From Nostoc sp. FACHB-152 (GTDB lineage Bacteria; Cyanobacteriota; Cyanobacteriia; Cyanobacteriales; Nostocaceae), in the NCBI RefSeq assembly GCF_014697475.1, contig NZ_JACJRV010000025.1, positions 1 to 64,000 on the forward strand: a DNA stretch of 64,000 nt, written 5' to 3'. The notes beneath the pieces were generated by a model. That model was not told where the DNA came from and ran no database searches. It worked only from the letters and a program-made list of their open reading frames with translations. Below, piece after piece: positions 18,096-33,000 of the stretch. The position numbers were made by a program, and so were the translations under genes. Every line of letters starts with the position of its first letter. The stretch's first letter is position 1.

Positions 18096-21000
18096 ATGGA
18101 TGATATTCATGGTGGCATTGATTTAACGCTTTCAAATCAATTACAGAATAGTGGTGTAAGTTTACCACCTGCTCCCTATGGACTAGAAGCAAAGTCAAGC
18201 CTTCCTGGAGGAATATCTATTGTAGGAGTTGAATTACCTCCAGTTCTCCTTGAGCCTCAGGTAGATGCGATCGCCTTTAGTACTTTAGATAATTCAGCTT
18301 TAGTAGGTAATGACATCCTCACCGGCGCAAACAGTTCTCATGCCTTGTTAGTAGGCGGTGATTGGGAAAACACGCCATTGAGTGAAGGTAAGCAGATTGT
18401 TGTTATCGATCCGGGTGTAGAAGACTATCAGAATTTGCTGGCTGGTGTGGCTGCGAATATCGAGATCGTCGTGTTGGATGGAAACAAAGACGGGGTGAGC
18501 CAGATAGGAGAATTTCTGGCGCAGCAGAATAATATCTCAGCCATTCATGTTGTCACTCACGGCCAACCTGGAATTGTACAATTAGGAACAACCCAGTTAA
18601 GTAGTGACAATTTAGCAGAGTATGGAAGTCAATTACAAGGATGGGCTGGTGCTTTAACTGAGAATGCAGACATTCTTTTCTATGGTTGTAACCTAGCTCA
18701 AGGTGATCAAGGGAGAGCTTTTGTAGACGAATTGAGTTGGTTAACGGGGGCTGATGTTGCAGCATCAAACGATCTGACAGGTGCTGCATCCCTCGGTGGG
18801 GATTGGGATTTAGAAGTGAGTCAGGGAACAATTGAAACCCCGATCGCTTTTAATCAGCATATCGTGCAGACATATGATGGGTTATTGGCGGTAAGTGTCA
18901 ATTTGATAGGTAATACCGCCACTTTCACAGGGGATGGCAACAACGATTCCCTTTATCTGCGAGTTAATGCAAGTAACCAGTTAGAGTTTAGTACCAATGG
19001 GACTAACTTTTCTAACGATTTGAGTTTGTCTGGAGCTATTCAGCCTCTAGTTATCTCCGCCAATACTCTCATCAATGTCAACTTAGGAGGCGGTGCGGAT
19101 AGCTTATATATCGACACATCTTTAAATAATGCCCTCATCAGTTCTAATGCCAGCCTGAATTTTATTGGTGGTGCGGGAGCGGACACCCTTTCTGGTTCAA
19201 ATACTGACAACACTTGGACAATTACCGATGTCATTGCTGGTAATGGCAATCTGAACAATGTCATCAATTTTTCTGGGACTGAAAATCTCTTCGGTGGTAG
19301 CGCGATCGATATCGTTATTACAGATGCCTTAACGACAGCCTGGAATAGAGTTAGTGGCTCGTTAACCAATGCTTACAACATCGCCAGTACCGAGATAAGT
19401 AATGCTGCGGGTGTTTTAGTCAGTGAGGTTAACAGTGCGATTGGTGTGACTGGCGATGTTATCAATGATATTGAGACGTTCTTAAACAATCTGAGTGACG
19501 ATTTAGTTGATATTGGCTCTGATTTAACAGATTTTATTAATAACGGGATTGCTACTTTTGAGGGCTTACTAAACGGGGCTGTCAATGCTTTCCTTACAGG
19601 TGCAAACTATGCCCAAGTTCTGTATACCAGTACCATTGACGCTGCTAATCTGTTTATTGAGAATGTAATCACTAAGGCTAATGATGATTTTCTCTTCAGT
19701 AGCATTAATTCCGCCAATGTGACAATTCAAGCTAGTCCGATTCTGTCTGACGATTTGATTTTAGAAAGAATTAAAGCAGGTGAATTAAGAGTCAGAACAG
19801 TTACAAGTAGCGACATTATTGACTTTAAAGACCCGACTGAATCTTTAACGATTAATCTTGGTTTAGGGGACGATAAAATCACCGTCTCGCCACTGACTCT
19901 GAATGCTTCTTTAACCATTAACGGTGGATTCGGATTCGATCCCTCTCTTCCCTTCGTCGATTACCTAGATGGCAAAGATACAGTTATTTTCTCCGGCAAC
20001 TTAAATCTTCCGAGCAAAGATTTGACCGTGCTGACGGAAAACATTACCGTTGACACAGGCGTAACTATCTCTACTCAGAAAGCAGGAGAAAATTCTGGCA
20101 ATATTGACTTGACGGGTACGATAGTTAATATTGACTCGAATGCCAAACTCTTCACTAAGGCGATCGCTGACAATAAAACCTCTGGCAAGATTTCTATAGC
20201 TGCCAATGTTAAGGACTTTTCTGGAATTTCCCCCATTGATGTTTTCCCCAGCGAAGATGTGAGCGTTAACATCGCATCGGGAGTACAGATCGAAGGTGGT
20301 GAGATTAGCATTGCCGCTTCCAAAGAAAGCCAAACAGGTATTTTGCCGATCCTCATAGTCGCCCTCCAGTCGAAAGAAGCCAAGATTAATATTCAAGGAG
20401 CGACTATTAAAGGCGATTCCGTCAGTATTAATGCCAATGCTGCCGACGGCAATATCCTCGAAGACGATGCCACCTTAGTTAATAACTTAGCGATTCAACC
20501 GTTAATCAACTTACTGGATGTAGCGGGATTAGCATTAACGGCAATTGGCGCACCAGCTATCTTGTCTGCGGTTTCTGTCTCAATGCGGAAGTCTGACGCA
20601 TTAGTAAGTCTCACAGACACGCAAATTATTAGCGATGGCGATGTCAGCATTGGAGCGGACAATAGCGTTAGTAGTGTTGCTTCAGCCGGAGGAGGATTAG
20701 AACCAGCGAGAAGAGGCAGGTATAAAGCCAATGTAGATTCTTTCCCCTTCAGTGCCGGTTACAGCAAAGCAGAAGGTTCGGCGCAAACTCTGCTAAGTGG
20801 GACAACCTCGATCCAAGCAGGCGGCAATGTTGAGATTACCTCCAACGCCGAAACCACTGCCGAAGTAGGTGCTAGCACCGCCGTCAATTCCAGTCTGAAG
20901 GCAAGAGGAACAACAACGATTAAAAACCCCACTCAAGCTTTTGGGGTTAGCGTTGCTGTAACTGAGTCGAGTACAACTTCCAAAGCAATTATTGGCGAAA

Positions 21001-24000
21001 ATGTCTCGATTGTTGCCGATGGCAATGTGAAAGTGGGGGCGACGGGAGAATCTAACCTCGAATCAAAATCGGGGGTAGCCGTCTTTATTGATGGTAGTGG
21101 GGCAATAGGAGTAGCTGTCGGTTCTGATAAGGTAGATATTCAATCGCTCGTCAATGGCAAAATTACTGCTGGATCGGTACAACAACAAGGCGTAGATTTA
21201 ACTACTAACGTTAATACTGCCAACGATACGATTACCCTTGCTCATCACGGGCTAAAAACAGGGGATGAATTGTTGTATATCGCCGCCGATCCCAACAATC
21301 CTGATACCTCTTTAACGGCGATCGGCGGACTGGTAAGCGGGCAAACCTATAAGGTAATTGTCATCGATGAAAATACCCTGAAGTTAACTCAAGGCGATAC
21401 CATTCCCCTCAATGCCAGTCGTTCTGTTGGTGTCAATCCCGACGCAACCCAAACTCTAAATCGTCGCAATATCCTCAATTTTGACCCCGCAACCGATGTT
21501 AATGCTGTTACTAACACCATTACCATTGCCGGACATAAATTTACTAACGGTCAAGAAGTGGATTATTGGCTCGGTAACGAAGATGCCGAACAGATTTCGG
21601 GATTGTCTAACCAAGATACCTACGCAGTCGTTAATGTTAACGGCAATTCCTTCCAGCTAGCCGTTTTAGACAATACCCTACCGGGTGCAACCAACCAAAC
21701 CGTCATCCTGAATGGGAAAACCTACTACATCCTTGATTTAGAACTACCCAGTAAAACTAACAGCGTCTTTAGCTTCGATCCTACGGGAACGACGCTGGTT
21801 CCTGCCAACACTACCATCGACTCCACTAGCGATGAAATCATCTTCAGCAGTGCTAACAGTTTTTCCACCGGACAAAAGGTAAGATATTCCAATGGCGGCG
21901 GTAGTAATATTGGTGGTTTAAGCAATAATACCGATTATTACGTCATCCGTGTCTCTGGATCTAACGATCACATTAAACTAGCCACCAGCTACGAAAATGC
22001 GATTAATGGGGTATTTATTAACAACCTCAGTGGTACGGGCGTAACGGGAACATCCCACAGTTTCACAGGACAGCACCAACACATCTTCGCCTTTGAAGAA
22101 ACTGCCCTTGCCTTCAAACCTAGCGAAGCCGTAAATAACGACGATGGCACGATTACCTTTAACCAAGATCACGGTTGGCAGACAGGGGATGCAGTAGTTT
22201 ATCGCACCGATTCCACAGTTAAAAAAGAAGCAGGGATGACGCGGTTCTCTAACTTTGCCCTAGCCGATGCCACCCTTACCTTCAACCCCACAAGTCTTGT
22301 AGAAGAAGAACCCAGTATTGATGTTGCCAATAATCTGATTTTCTTCAATGAAATCCACAATTTTGTCACCGGACAACGGGTGAAATACTCCAATGGTGGC
22401 GGTAGTAATCTTGGTGGTTTGAGCAATAATACTGACTATTTCGTAATCAATACTGGCGACAATAATATTCAACTAGCGACCAGTCGCGCTAACGCTTTAG
22501 CAGGAATTGCCATCGACCTTACTAGTGCTGGAACCGGGACATCCCACAACTTCCTTACCAACGCCGTCGATCTCGCTGATAACCTTTTTGTTGTTGACAA
22601 CCACGACTTCCAAACAGGGCAGAAAGTCACCTACGTCACCGATGGTGGTAATGCAGTTAGCGGTTTAACTAACCAAACCGAATACTATGTCATCCGCATT
22701 AACGAAAACATCTTTAAACTGGCAACTTCTCGTGCCAATGCCTCGGCGGGAGTAGCCATTGACCTGACTGGTGTTGGTACGGGTACTTCCCACACCTTCA
22801 AGACGGATGTATTTGTCTCTCTCTTTGACGCATCCCGTACTGCGCCTGTTGTTGATCCAGTCCAAGATACCCTAGAACTGAAGAATCACGGACTGACTAA
22901 TGGCGAAAAAGTTACTTACTACAGTAGCGATGGCGATCCCATTCCTGGATTGACCAATGGTAGCGAATACAGCGTTATTGTCGTTGATGCTAACCACATT
23001 CAATTTGCTGATACCGATCCGAATACTCCTCTAGCAGCATTACAACTAGGTAACGGCTCATCCACTGGTATCAGTCTGCAATATTTAACCACTGATAGTA
23101 AGACTATCGAGTTCGATCCTTCTATCGTTCCTGTCCTCGAAGGTACTACCGACACCACGATTTCGATGTTCGGACATGGATTTAAAACGGGCGATCGCAT
23201 TACCTATCTTACAGGTGGAGGTACAGCAGTTGGCGGCTTAACCGATGGTAAAGAATACATTGTTATCCGCGTTGATGATAATAATTTCCAACTTGCTGAC
23301 CCCAATAGTCCCAATACACCGATCGCCATGACGGCGGGGGTAGCTACAGGGGAAAATCATGGCTTCGAGCGAGTTTCAAGAGCTACCAGAGGCGATCTGC
23401 CCCTAGATGGTTTAACCAGCAATGAAATTTACTATGTCGTGAAAGTAGACGATCGCACCATTCGTCTCACCGACTCACCCATAACAGCGCAAGCGGCTTT
23501 ACCCATCGATCTCACTTTAGCTGCTGGACAAACAGGAATTCATACCTTCGCCGTGCCTGGTGAATCTCCTGGTATTTCTATTGTAGCGGAATTAGAATCT
23601 GACAACCGTACTATTACTGAATCAACTATTGGCGGCATTCCTACTCTTACCGATTACCTGGCAGGAACTGTCCCTCCCGAACCCAAAGCCGTTAAAGGAC
23701 TAATCGCGGGAGCGAGTGCCTATCTCAGACCGGCGAAAGGGTCTACTTTTAGTATTAACGCTGCGGTTGCTGTCAATTCCTTTGACCATAACGTCATAGC
23801 CCAAGCTGGCTCGACTGCCGTTTTAAAATCAGATGCCGACATTAACATCACAGCTTCAGCAGAACAGGGAGTACAAGCTAATGCCCAAGGTGGTGTTTCT
23901 AATGAAGTTCCAGGCACTGGCGGTAAGGTAGTCTCTGGTTCAGTGGCAGTTGCCGTTGGCAACTACGATACAACCGTCAAAGCGATAGTGGCGAATGGAG

Positions 24001-27000
24001 CCAAGCTAGATGCCAAGGAAGCCATCTCAGTGACTTCGGATATCAGCTATCCTCTGTTGGTCGATTCTCTGCCCTTTAATCCTAATCGCTTTGATTTAGG
24101 CAGTCCCGACGATGGCAGCATTCAGGACGAACTCGCTCAAGCCTTTAATGGCAGGTTCGGACTCGACAATATGATTAACACTTGGGCTGTCACCAAAAAC
24201 AAAGCTGGAGCCGCCCCAGGGCAGGCAGCTAAAGTCAGCATAGCTGGTTCGATCGGTGTCTCTAGCTATCTCAACCGCTCAGAAGCAATTATTGAGTCAG
24301 GTGCATTAATCAATCAAGATCCTCTGTTCCAAAATGACGACCAATCCGTCGAAGTTGCTGCTAATACCGCAATGGAATTAATTAACATCGCGGGGATAAT
24401 TCAACTCGATGTCAAACCCGAACCAGGAGCGATCGCCCTAGCAATTAAAGCCAAGAGTTCCCCCTTCTCCCTGTTCGGTAATGAGGCAGGTTTAGTCGGG
24501 GTTGGCGGCGCACTGCTGATTCAAACCCTAGAAAATCATACGATCGCCAGAATTGGGGATGGAGCTAAGATTTTTACGGGCAATGACGGATTGAACGTTA
24601 GCGCAACTGAAGATATCTTATCGGTTGATTTAGCACAAACAGGTGGCAATTCCGGGCTGTTCGGCGTGAGTGGTAGTCTATCCTTTGCCAATCAAAACAG
24701 CGAAACCATCGCCCAGATCGACAGTGGCGCGACAGTAGTAGGTGGGGATGTCTCGGTAACGGCGACAAGTATTGTCGACCATTACAACATCGTCGGAGCA
24801 GTGCAGTTAGCCAAGAGTGTCGGTGTTGGAGTCAGTATCGGTAGTACCGCCGTCAAGCGGGATACAGCCGCCATTATCGGCAAACGCCGCACCGACAGCG
24901 ACCAAAGTGTAGGAACGAACGGCACTAACTTTAATGTCTCTAGTATTGATGTAACAGCAACTAATACAGGCAAAATCTGGGGTATTGGGGTTGCTGGAGC
25001 GGTTGTTTCCGATATTCCCGTACTATCCATTCCTTCACAACCAGCCCTGCCCTCCAATATCGGGGTCGGGATTTCTGGGGTAATTGCCTTCAACCGCATT
25101 ACCGACAGTACCCAGGCATACATCAACGATAGCGGACTGTTGAATGTTAATGGCGGCAAGATTGCCGTCAAGAGCGAAGATCGGACAGGAATTTTCTCTA
25201 TTAGTGGTGCAGCCACCCTGGTCAAAGCCGGAACAATCTCAGCCGGGATTTCTGGCTCTTTCAGTGTCAATGAACTGAACATGAAGACAGAAGCCTCGAT
25301 TACTGGGGCAACCATTCAACAAGCTAATGACTTAACAGTAGAAGCCTTGCGCGATGGCAGTGTCTTTGCCTTCACTATCGGTGTTGCCGTTGCTGCCGCC
25401 GTGCCGACAACGGGTGGTTTAGCTGGGGCGGGAACAGTTGCCCTATCGCTATCGGACAATAAGATTACTAGTACAACCCGCAGCTACTTAAAAGGCGTTG
25501 ATGTTACCCTACCTGGAGAGGTTAGCCTCAATGCTCAAGATATTTCCGTCATTGCAGCGATCGCAGTAGGCGGTGCGGGTTCCGGTGCGGCTGGTGTAGG
25601 CGGTGCAGCAGCCGCACTAGCTGTGGCAGGAGGAGTCACCACCAATACCATCGATAACACCGTCGAATCATTTATTAAAGATAGTGGCGGTAGCAAGAAG
25701 ATTCAGGCGAATTTAGTCACCCTAACTGCTAGTGATGATTCGACCATTCGAGCAGTAGCAGGCGGCTTTGCCATTGCCATCGCTACAGGTGCAGGCGGTG
25801 CTAAGGGAGCAGGTGCAGTCGGTTTAGGCATTGCCAACAACAAGATTGGCAAAGGCAACGGTCATGCTGTTAGAGCCTATATCGATAATGCCGTTGTTAT
25901 CGCCGAAGAAGATGTAATTCTCAAGGCCATCTCCACGGCGACGATTGAAGCCCTGGCAATGGGCGGTGCAGGAGCAGGTGCTGGCGGTGCAGGTGGAGTT
26001 ACAGGCGCACTGGCGGGTGCGGGTGCGGGGACGGAGAATGTCATTCAAATTGCCATCGAAGCCAGTATTAAAAATAACAGTACTGTCAGCGCAAATAATG
26101 GTGACGTTTCCCTCACCGCCAGCGATAGTTCTATCGTTAAAGCCGATGCTGGTGGTATAGCAATTGCGATCGCCGCCAGTTTGGGGGCGGGTGCGAAGGG
26201 AGCGGCATCCATCGGGGCAGCAGTGGCGACAAATACGGTCAATAACAGCGTTAAGGCTCTGATCGACGGCCCGACAGTCACCGCCCAAAGTGATGTAATT
26301 CTGAGTGCTACCTCGACAGCCGAGATCGATGCTCTCGCCCTTGGTGGTGCAGGAGCAGGTGCTGGCGGTGCGGGTGCAGGACTGACAGGCGCGTTGGCAG
26401 GTGCAGGCGCAGGCACGGTCAATAATATTAACCTGGAAATCGAAGCCAGCCTTAAAAATAACAGTACCGTCACAGCAAACAACGGCGATGTGACCCTCAC
26501 CGCAAACGATAATTCTACGATTAACGCCGATGCTGGTGGTGTGGCAGTTGCTATCGCTGCTAATTTAGGTGGCGGGGCGACGGGATCGGGTGCGATCGGG
26601 GCAGCAGTCTCTACTAATACAGTCAATAACAGTGTTAAGGCTCTGATCGACGACTCGGCAGTCACAGCCCAAAGCGATGTAATTCTGAATGCTACCTCGA
26701 CAGCCGAGATCGACGCTTTTGCCCTTGGTGGTGCGGGCGCAGGTGCTGGCGGTGCAGGTGCAGGACTGACAGGCGCGTTGGCAGGCGCAGGCGCGGGTAC
26801 GATTAATACCATTAACCTGGAAATCGCAGCCAGTGTTAAGAATACCAGTACGGTAGATGCAGATACAGGTATCGTTACTCTCACTGCTCTCGACACTTCC
26901 CAGATTAAAGCCGATGCAGGCGGTGTCGCGGTGGCGATCGCCGCAAGTGCAGGTGCTGGTGCGGCTGGTTCGGGTGCCATCGGTGCGGGAATCGCAATTA

Positions 27001-30000
27001 ATAATATTAGTAATACGGTAGTCGCCGTTATTGATGATTCCCTAGTCACGGCGGCGGGAGATGTCAATCTGACGGCTACGGCTAAATCGCAAACCGATAA
27101 GACCTTCGATTTTGCCAGGGCTGCCGTTAATGCGGTGAATAATACGATTAGCTACACGAATCATGGATTGAAGACAGGCGATCGCGTGATTTATCGCAAT
27201 CTCGGCAATGTGGGGCAACAATTGGGCGGACTGGAAGACGGTCAGAGCTATTTTGTGATTAAAGTTGATGACAACACGATTAAGTTGGTGGCAACTAATG
27301 CTGAAACAACCGCCAGCGAGCCAGCCGCGATTGATCTGACAACTGGTACGGCAGGAACGAATCACCGCTTTGAAACCCTCAAACCGAGAATTCAGGCAAT
27401 TGCGATCGCTGGAGCCGCAGCCGGAGCAGGAACAGCCACAGGAGCAGGTTTAGCAGGTTCGGGAGCGGGAGCGCAAGCAGATAACACCATTAATAACATC
27501 GTTGAGGCATATATTAAGGGCAGTGAAAATGTCACTGCGGGTGATTCAGTCAACGTCAAAGCCAGCGATGACTCGAACATTCAAGCAGATTCCGGTGGCT
27601 TTGCCGTAGCCATTGGCGCAACGGCAACGGGCGCGGCGGGTGCGCTCTCGATAGGGGCTTCCTTGTCAGATAACACCATTGGCGATTCGGGAATTAAGCT
27701 GACCAATCACGGCTTGAATACTGGCGATGCCGTCGTTTATAACGGCACTGGCGACGCGATCGGCGGTTTGGTTAAAGGACAGATTTACTACGTTATTAAA
27801 CTCGACGATAACCGCATTCAACTAGCCGCAACGCTAAACGAAGCCACAGGTAGCAATAATGGCACACCTAACGATACTAGTGACGATATTTTTGTTAAAC
27901 CCATCATCCTCGATCGCACCGTCGCTGGAGCCAGCCACAGTCTGACAAAAGGCGGCACAGTCAAGAATTTTAGCCAGGAAGATGTCTTCCAAAGCTTAGT
28001 TCGAGCCACCATTATCGATTCAAACGTGACAGCAGCCAACGATGTCATCCTCAGTGCGATTTCAGCAGCACAAATTGATGCTCTAGCGATTGGTGGTGCG
28101 GCATCAGGGGCAGGCACAGGGGCAGGATTAGCCGGAGCTTTAGCTGGTGCGGGGGCTGGCTCTACTAATGCGATCGCTCAAGTTATTATTGCCAGCATTG
28201 AGAATAACAGCGATGTCACAGCAACTAACGGCGATGTTGACCTGTTGGCAGTAGATACTTCCAAAATTAAAGCCGATGCGGGTGGTGTGGCGATATCCGT
28301 TGCAGTTAGCCTAGCAGGTACAGCAGGTGCAGCATCAGTAGGACTTGCCATTAGTGATAACAACATCGGCAATAAGACCAAAGCCTATATCGATAGCTCC
28401 ACAGTAAATGCCGCTAGCGATGTCGATCTCGATGCCAATTCGACGGCGGAAATTAACGCCTTTACCTTTGGGGGAGCAGGCGCAGTCAGTGTCAGTGTGG
28501 GAGCAGGGGCTGGTGCGGCTTCGGCAGCAGGGGCTGGTTCGACTAACACCATTGCCAATGTAATTGAGGCTTATATTCTCGATAGTTCTGGGGTCAAAGC
28601 CAGCCTTGGTTCGGTCAGCTTGAGTGCTACCGATGATGCCAAGATTCAAGCAACCGCCCACGGTGGTAGTCTAGCCTTGTCTGGCAGTGATACTGTCAGT
28701 GTCTCCCTTAGTATCGCCGCAGTTGATGCCAATAACACCCTCAGCAACCAAGTTCGCAGCTTTATCGATAATTCCACAGTAGAAGCACTCAATGGCACTG
28801 TGACAGTTATTGCCGATAGCAATAGCAGCATTAACTCAGAAGCCGTTGCTGCTTCTGTGGGCGGAGCGATTTCCCTGTTTAGCGGTGGTTTTTCTGGCGC
28901 AGGTGCAGGGGCTACTAACAATATCGGCAATACCATCGAAGCCGCAATTAAAGACAATAGTACTGTGAGAACTCGTAATACTCTGCGAGTTACTGCCACC
29001 GATAATTCTAGTATTAGCTCCGATGTCGGTGCGGGTTCTTTAGCCTTTGGAGCAGTGGGAGGTTCCATCGGCGTTTCCGTTACCGATAACACCATTAATA
29101 ACAGCGTTAGAGCCTTCATCGATGGTTTGGTGACAGTAACTAACGGCAATGTTGAAATTACAGCTGATTCCACCGCCACTGCCAACAGTTTCGCCATTGC
29201 CACCTCGATCGCCGCTAGCGTTTTTGGAGGCTTTGCCGGGGCGGGTAGCGATGCCAAGACGACTATCGGCGGTACGGTGGAAGCTTATTTAGGTACGGCG
29301 GGAAGGTTAACCGTCAATTCCGCTACTGGTGATGCGATTATCAAGGCAACCTCCAACCAAAACACAACAACTAAAGCGAGCGGCACTGCCATTAGTCTCG
29401 GTGCTGTCGGTGCTGCTGTTGGTGTCACCCTAGCTGATACTACTTTCAATGGCATTACCAGAGCCTACAGCCAAGGCGAAATAGCAGCAGCCAACGATTT
29501 TACGGTAGAAGCGCAAAATATCGGCACTGCCACGACAGAAACCTTTGCCCTTTCTGCCGCGATCGGCGGATTCTTTAATGTCAGTGGTACAGGTACAAAA
29601 GCCTCAGCGAATATTACCCCCACAGTAACGGCTTATGTAGTCGTTCCTGCCACTGTGACAATGAACCTGACGGGCGATCTCAGCGTTCGGGCTGTGTCGG
29701 AGTTAGCGGCTGATGCTAAAGCTCAAGGTGTTGCTGCCTCTACTGGCGCGGGAATTGGTTCTTCTCAAGCAACTGTAACAGTTGCTGCCAATCTCGATGC
29801 CTACGTGGGCGGTAAAATTAATGCCAGAAGTCTGGCGATTATAGCTAATTTATCGGGAGAAAAAGCCCAAGCCTTCGCCTCTGGCTCGTCGGGCGGACTA
29901 TTGTTAGGTGTAGATTCTACTAGCACCAGTGTTATCAATAACAGCAGCACTCAAAGCTACGTTCTCGATAACGCCAACCTTAATATTAATAACGCCACCA

Positions 30001-33000
30001 ATGTCACAGCAATTAGTACGACTAACCAAAAAGCTGAATCTAATAGTGCTGCTGGTGGCATTATTGCCGTAGGAGTTAGTAAATCCAATGTTTCTACTAA
30101 CACCAATACCGAAGCCTATTTCGGATCGGGAGTCAGACTGATTGGGGGAACATTGAATATTTCGGCGGTGGGAGCAGATACGAATTTAGCCCTCACCACA
30201 GCTGGTAGCGGTGGTATTGGAGCGGGAACGAGTGCCAGTGCCACCACCTCGAATACGAGTACCACCCTCGCCAAAATTAAAGACGATTTATCGGGTAATA
30301 GCAGCAACACCATCGACATCGATTTGAGTAGTCGAGGTGCAGGAACTCTGACAATAGGGGCAAAACACACCGCCAACTTTGATACTCAAATAAAAACGGG
30401 CGCGGGTGGCGTAATCGCTGGTAGCGGTGCGGCAAATAATAATCAAGTTATCTCCGCCGTCGAATCAGGAGTTGGCAATAATGTCAACATTAAGGCAAAA
30501 GATATCGCAATTGATGCCACCAATCGCGTCAGGAAGAACTTGGTAGGTGGTGGGGAAAATCTTAAGGGAACGACGGGCGGTTTAGCGAGTGGTGCGGGTG
30601 CTGATAGCGAGACTACCATCAGCTTGAGTACCTTAACCACTGTGGGTAATAACGCCGTCCTAACAGTAGTAGGCAATACCGCCAGTAACGATACCATCAC
30701 CTTGCGATCGCTCAACGATATTAATGTTACCGATAAAGTCACCCTAACTACAGGTGGAGCAGTATCGGGTGCGGATGCTACGGCTACGGTTCGCAGCTTA
30801 AGCGACCTAGCTAAGGTAGCAGTGGGTACAGGTGCGACTCTACAAAGCACAGGCGGTATCGATATCTCTGCCAGAGGCCAGGGTGATATCAAGATTCAGG
30901 TGAATGCCGAAACCTATGGTATTGGTACGGTAGCGATCGCCAATTCTAAAATCGATCTCAAACCTACCAACGAAATTGCGATCGGCAATAATGCCAAAAT
31001 CCGCGCAGGTGGCAACCTCAACTTATCGGCAGGAACAGATACAAACTTTAACCGCGATTCCTATACCCTCGAATCCCGCACCGATACCTTTGCTGGTAGT
31101 GCCATCCCCATCTCATCTATCAACGCCGAAGCCTACTTACTACAGGAGAATAAGATTACCGTTGCGTCCGGAGCCATCTTAGAAACCGCTAGGGATGCCA
31201 AACTCCACGCCGAACGAGACGGATTTGCCAATTTGATTGCCCAAGCTAAAGCGGTGAACTGGTTCAACGCTTTGGGTAATGCCATTGATAAATTATTAGG
31301 CGGCGGCGGTACCGAGCAGTATGAAGGATTCTCCAAGAGTGAAGCTCATGGTACTGTTCAAGTCGATGGTACGGTACGGACAGGTATTAACCGCAATCTC
31401 ACTCTCGAACTCAACGCTTGGGATCGCGATACTGGTACAATTACCAACTTTACTAAGAGCGATGGTATCAACTTTACCGTTACCTTAGAAAAAGTTCAGT
31501 CCAATCTCGAAAAAGCTTTAGAACAAGCCAAAGCTGAGTTAATTAAGTACGGGGATACCAACGCCACCCTCAAGACTTTTTATGAGGGTGAAATTGCCCG
31601 CATCCAAGCAGCATTGGCGGCAGAAGGGCTATTACAAACAGGCGGCCCCGACGGTCTAACCAATCGGGTGGAACAATATGCGATTACCGTCACCGTCGAT
31701 CCGATCTTGGCTCAGGCAGGGACGATTGATATTCGTAGCGATCAACTCCAAGGCAACGGTGTCTTTGATGCTCCCGGCGATGCCAGCGTCAATATTCTCA
31801 ACCATACACCCGCTTTCATTAAGATTCTCGGTATTACAATTCCAGAGCAAAATGGCGGACTGTTCTTGAATGGGGTTGAGGTATCGGCAGCAGTTTCTTT
31901 AAGTGCTATTAAAGGCGAAATTAACGCCGAAAACAGCCGCAATGCAACCCAAGATAACCAAAGCAATCTCAGTGGCGAATCCTTAGTGGTGGCGGGAGTT
32001 GCTGCCTTCTCCAGCATTACGGGTGGTGGTTCTGCCAATGAACCCCTCATCCAAGTCATCAATGATTTCGATGTCACTTCCATTACCAACGATATTTATC
32101 CTTGGCCCGATATTACTGTACTGGGAGATATTGAGAATTTAGGTGGCGATTTGGTTCTAAGAACCCTTGCTAGTGGACAAGGAGACATTACCGTTAAAGG
32201 TCGCATCCGCGTACAAAATTCAATCATCGAAGCGGGTGGTAGCGCTACGTTCGATCTTCCTGGAGAAGGTACATCCTTCCCCGTTGCGGGTGAAGACTAT
32301 GCAAAATGGCTGTCGGTGACTGGTGGGGCTAAACCGCCTGGAACTGGAGGGATAACACAAGCGAATCAAGCAGGAATTGACAGCATTCTTAACCAAATTC
32401 CTACTAATGTGAGTTTGTATGGCGATCGCATCTTTATCAATGCCGAATATGTCAACATCAACGGCATCATTCAAAGTGGTAAGTCCGATTACGAACTCAC
32501 TTTAAGTGCGGCGACAATTCAAGAAATTGATGATCTTCTTAAAGCTGGCACAACAGGCATTGTCACCCTCAAGACCATTACCAATAAAGACTTCTTGGTT
32601 CGTTACGATGTAGCGAATAACCAAATTATCTTAGAAGAACTGCGGGTGAGTGGTGGTTCAATTGATATTACAGGACACATTCTTAACTCCGCTAACGGCG
32701 AAATCAAGCTCCTTGGTGGCTACGGTAAAATCAACGTCACTAATAACACACCTTATGACCTGGTAATTAAGCGTCTAGATGTCTCTCAAAGCGGGGCTGG
32801 AACCTTAGTTCTCAAAGATAAAGCTAAGGGAACGAGTGCTAATCCCTTCGTTACTATTTATCAGAAGACCGCCAATGGCGTAACCATTACTACGGATAAT
32901 GGCTCAGGGTCAGTTGTTTCCCAAGGCAGCAATAATTCAACCTACAATCCCAAGTCTGGCTGGCGTTATGGTTGGTCAATTGGCAAAGAAACCCGCACAA

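Larger units (their letters stand above)
25550..28700 (+). repeat. Gly/Ala-rich ~127-residue tandem repeats
   Basis: Repeating unit: IDALALGGAGAGAGGAG, a GALAGAGAGT segment, IEASIKNNSTVTANNGDV, ADAGGVAVAIAA and NTVNNSVKALIDDS. Equivalent points at 25962, 26343 and 26727 give periods of 381 and 384 nt with very high DNA identity between the second and third unit. More diverged units continue to about 29500. Probably a beta-solenoid with a Gly/Ala-rich face. Confidence 0.8.

Noticed and set aside
26045-27067. 340-codon antisense open frame inside the giant gene, plus many shorter ones
   Set aside because: It is a by-product of Gly/Ala-rich repeats, which lack stops on the opposite strand; its translation is Pro/Ala-rich low complexity and it has no ribosome site.
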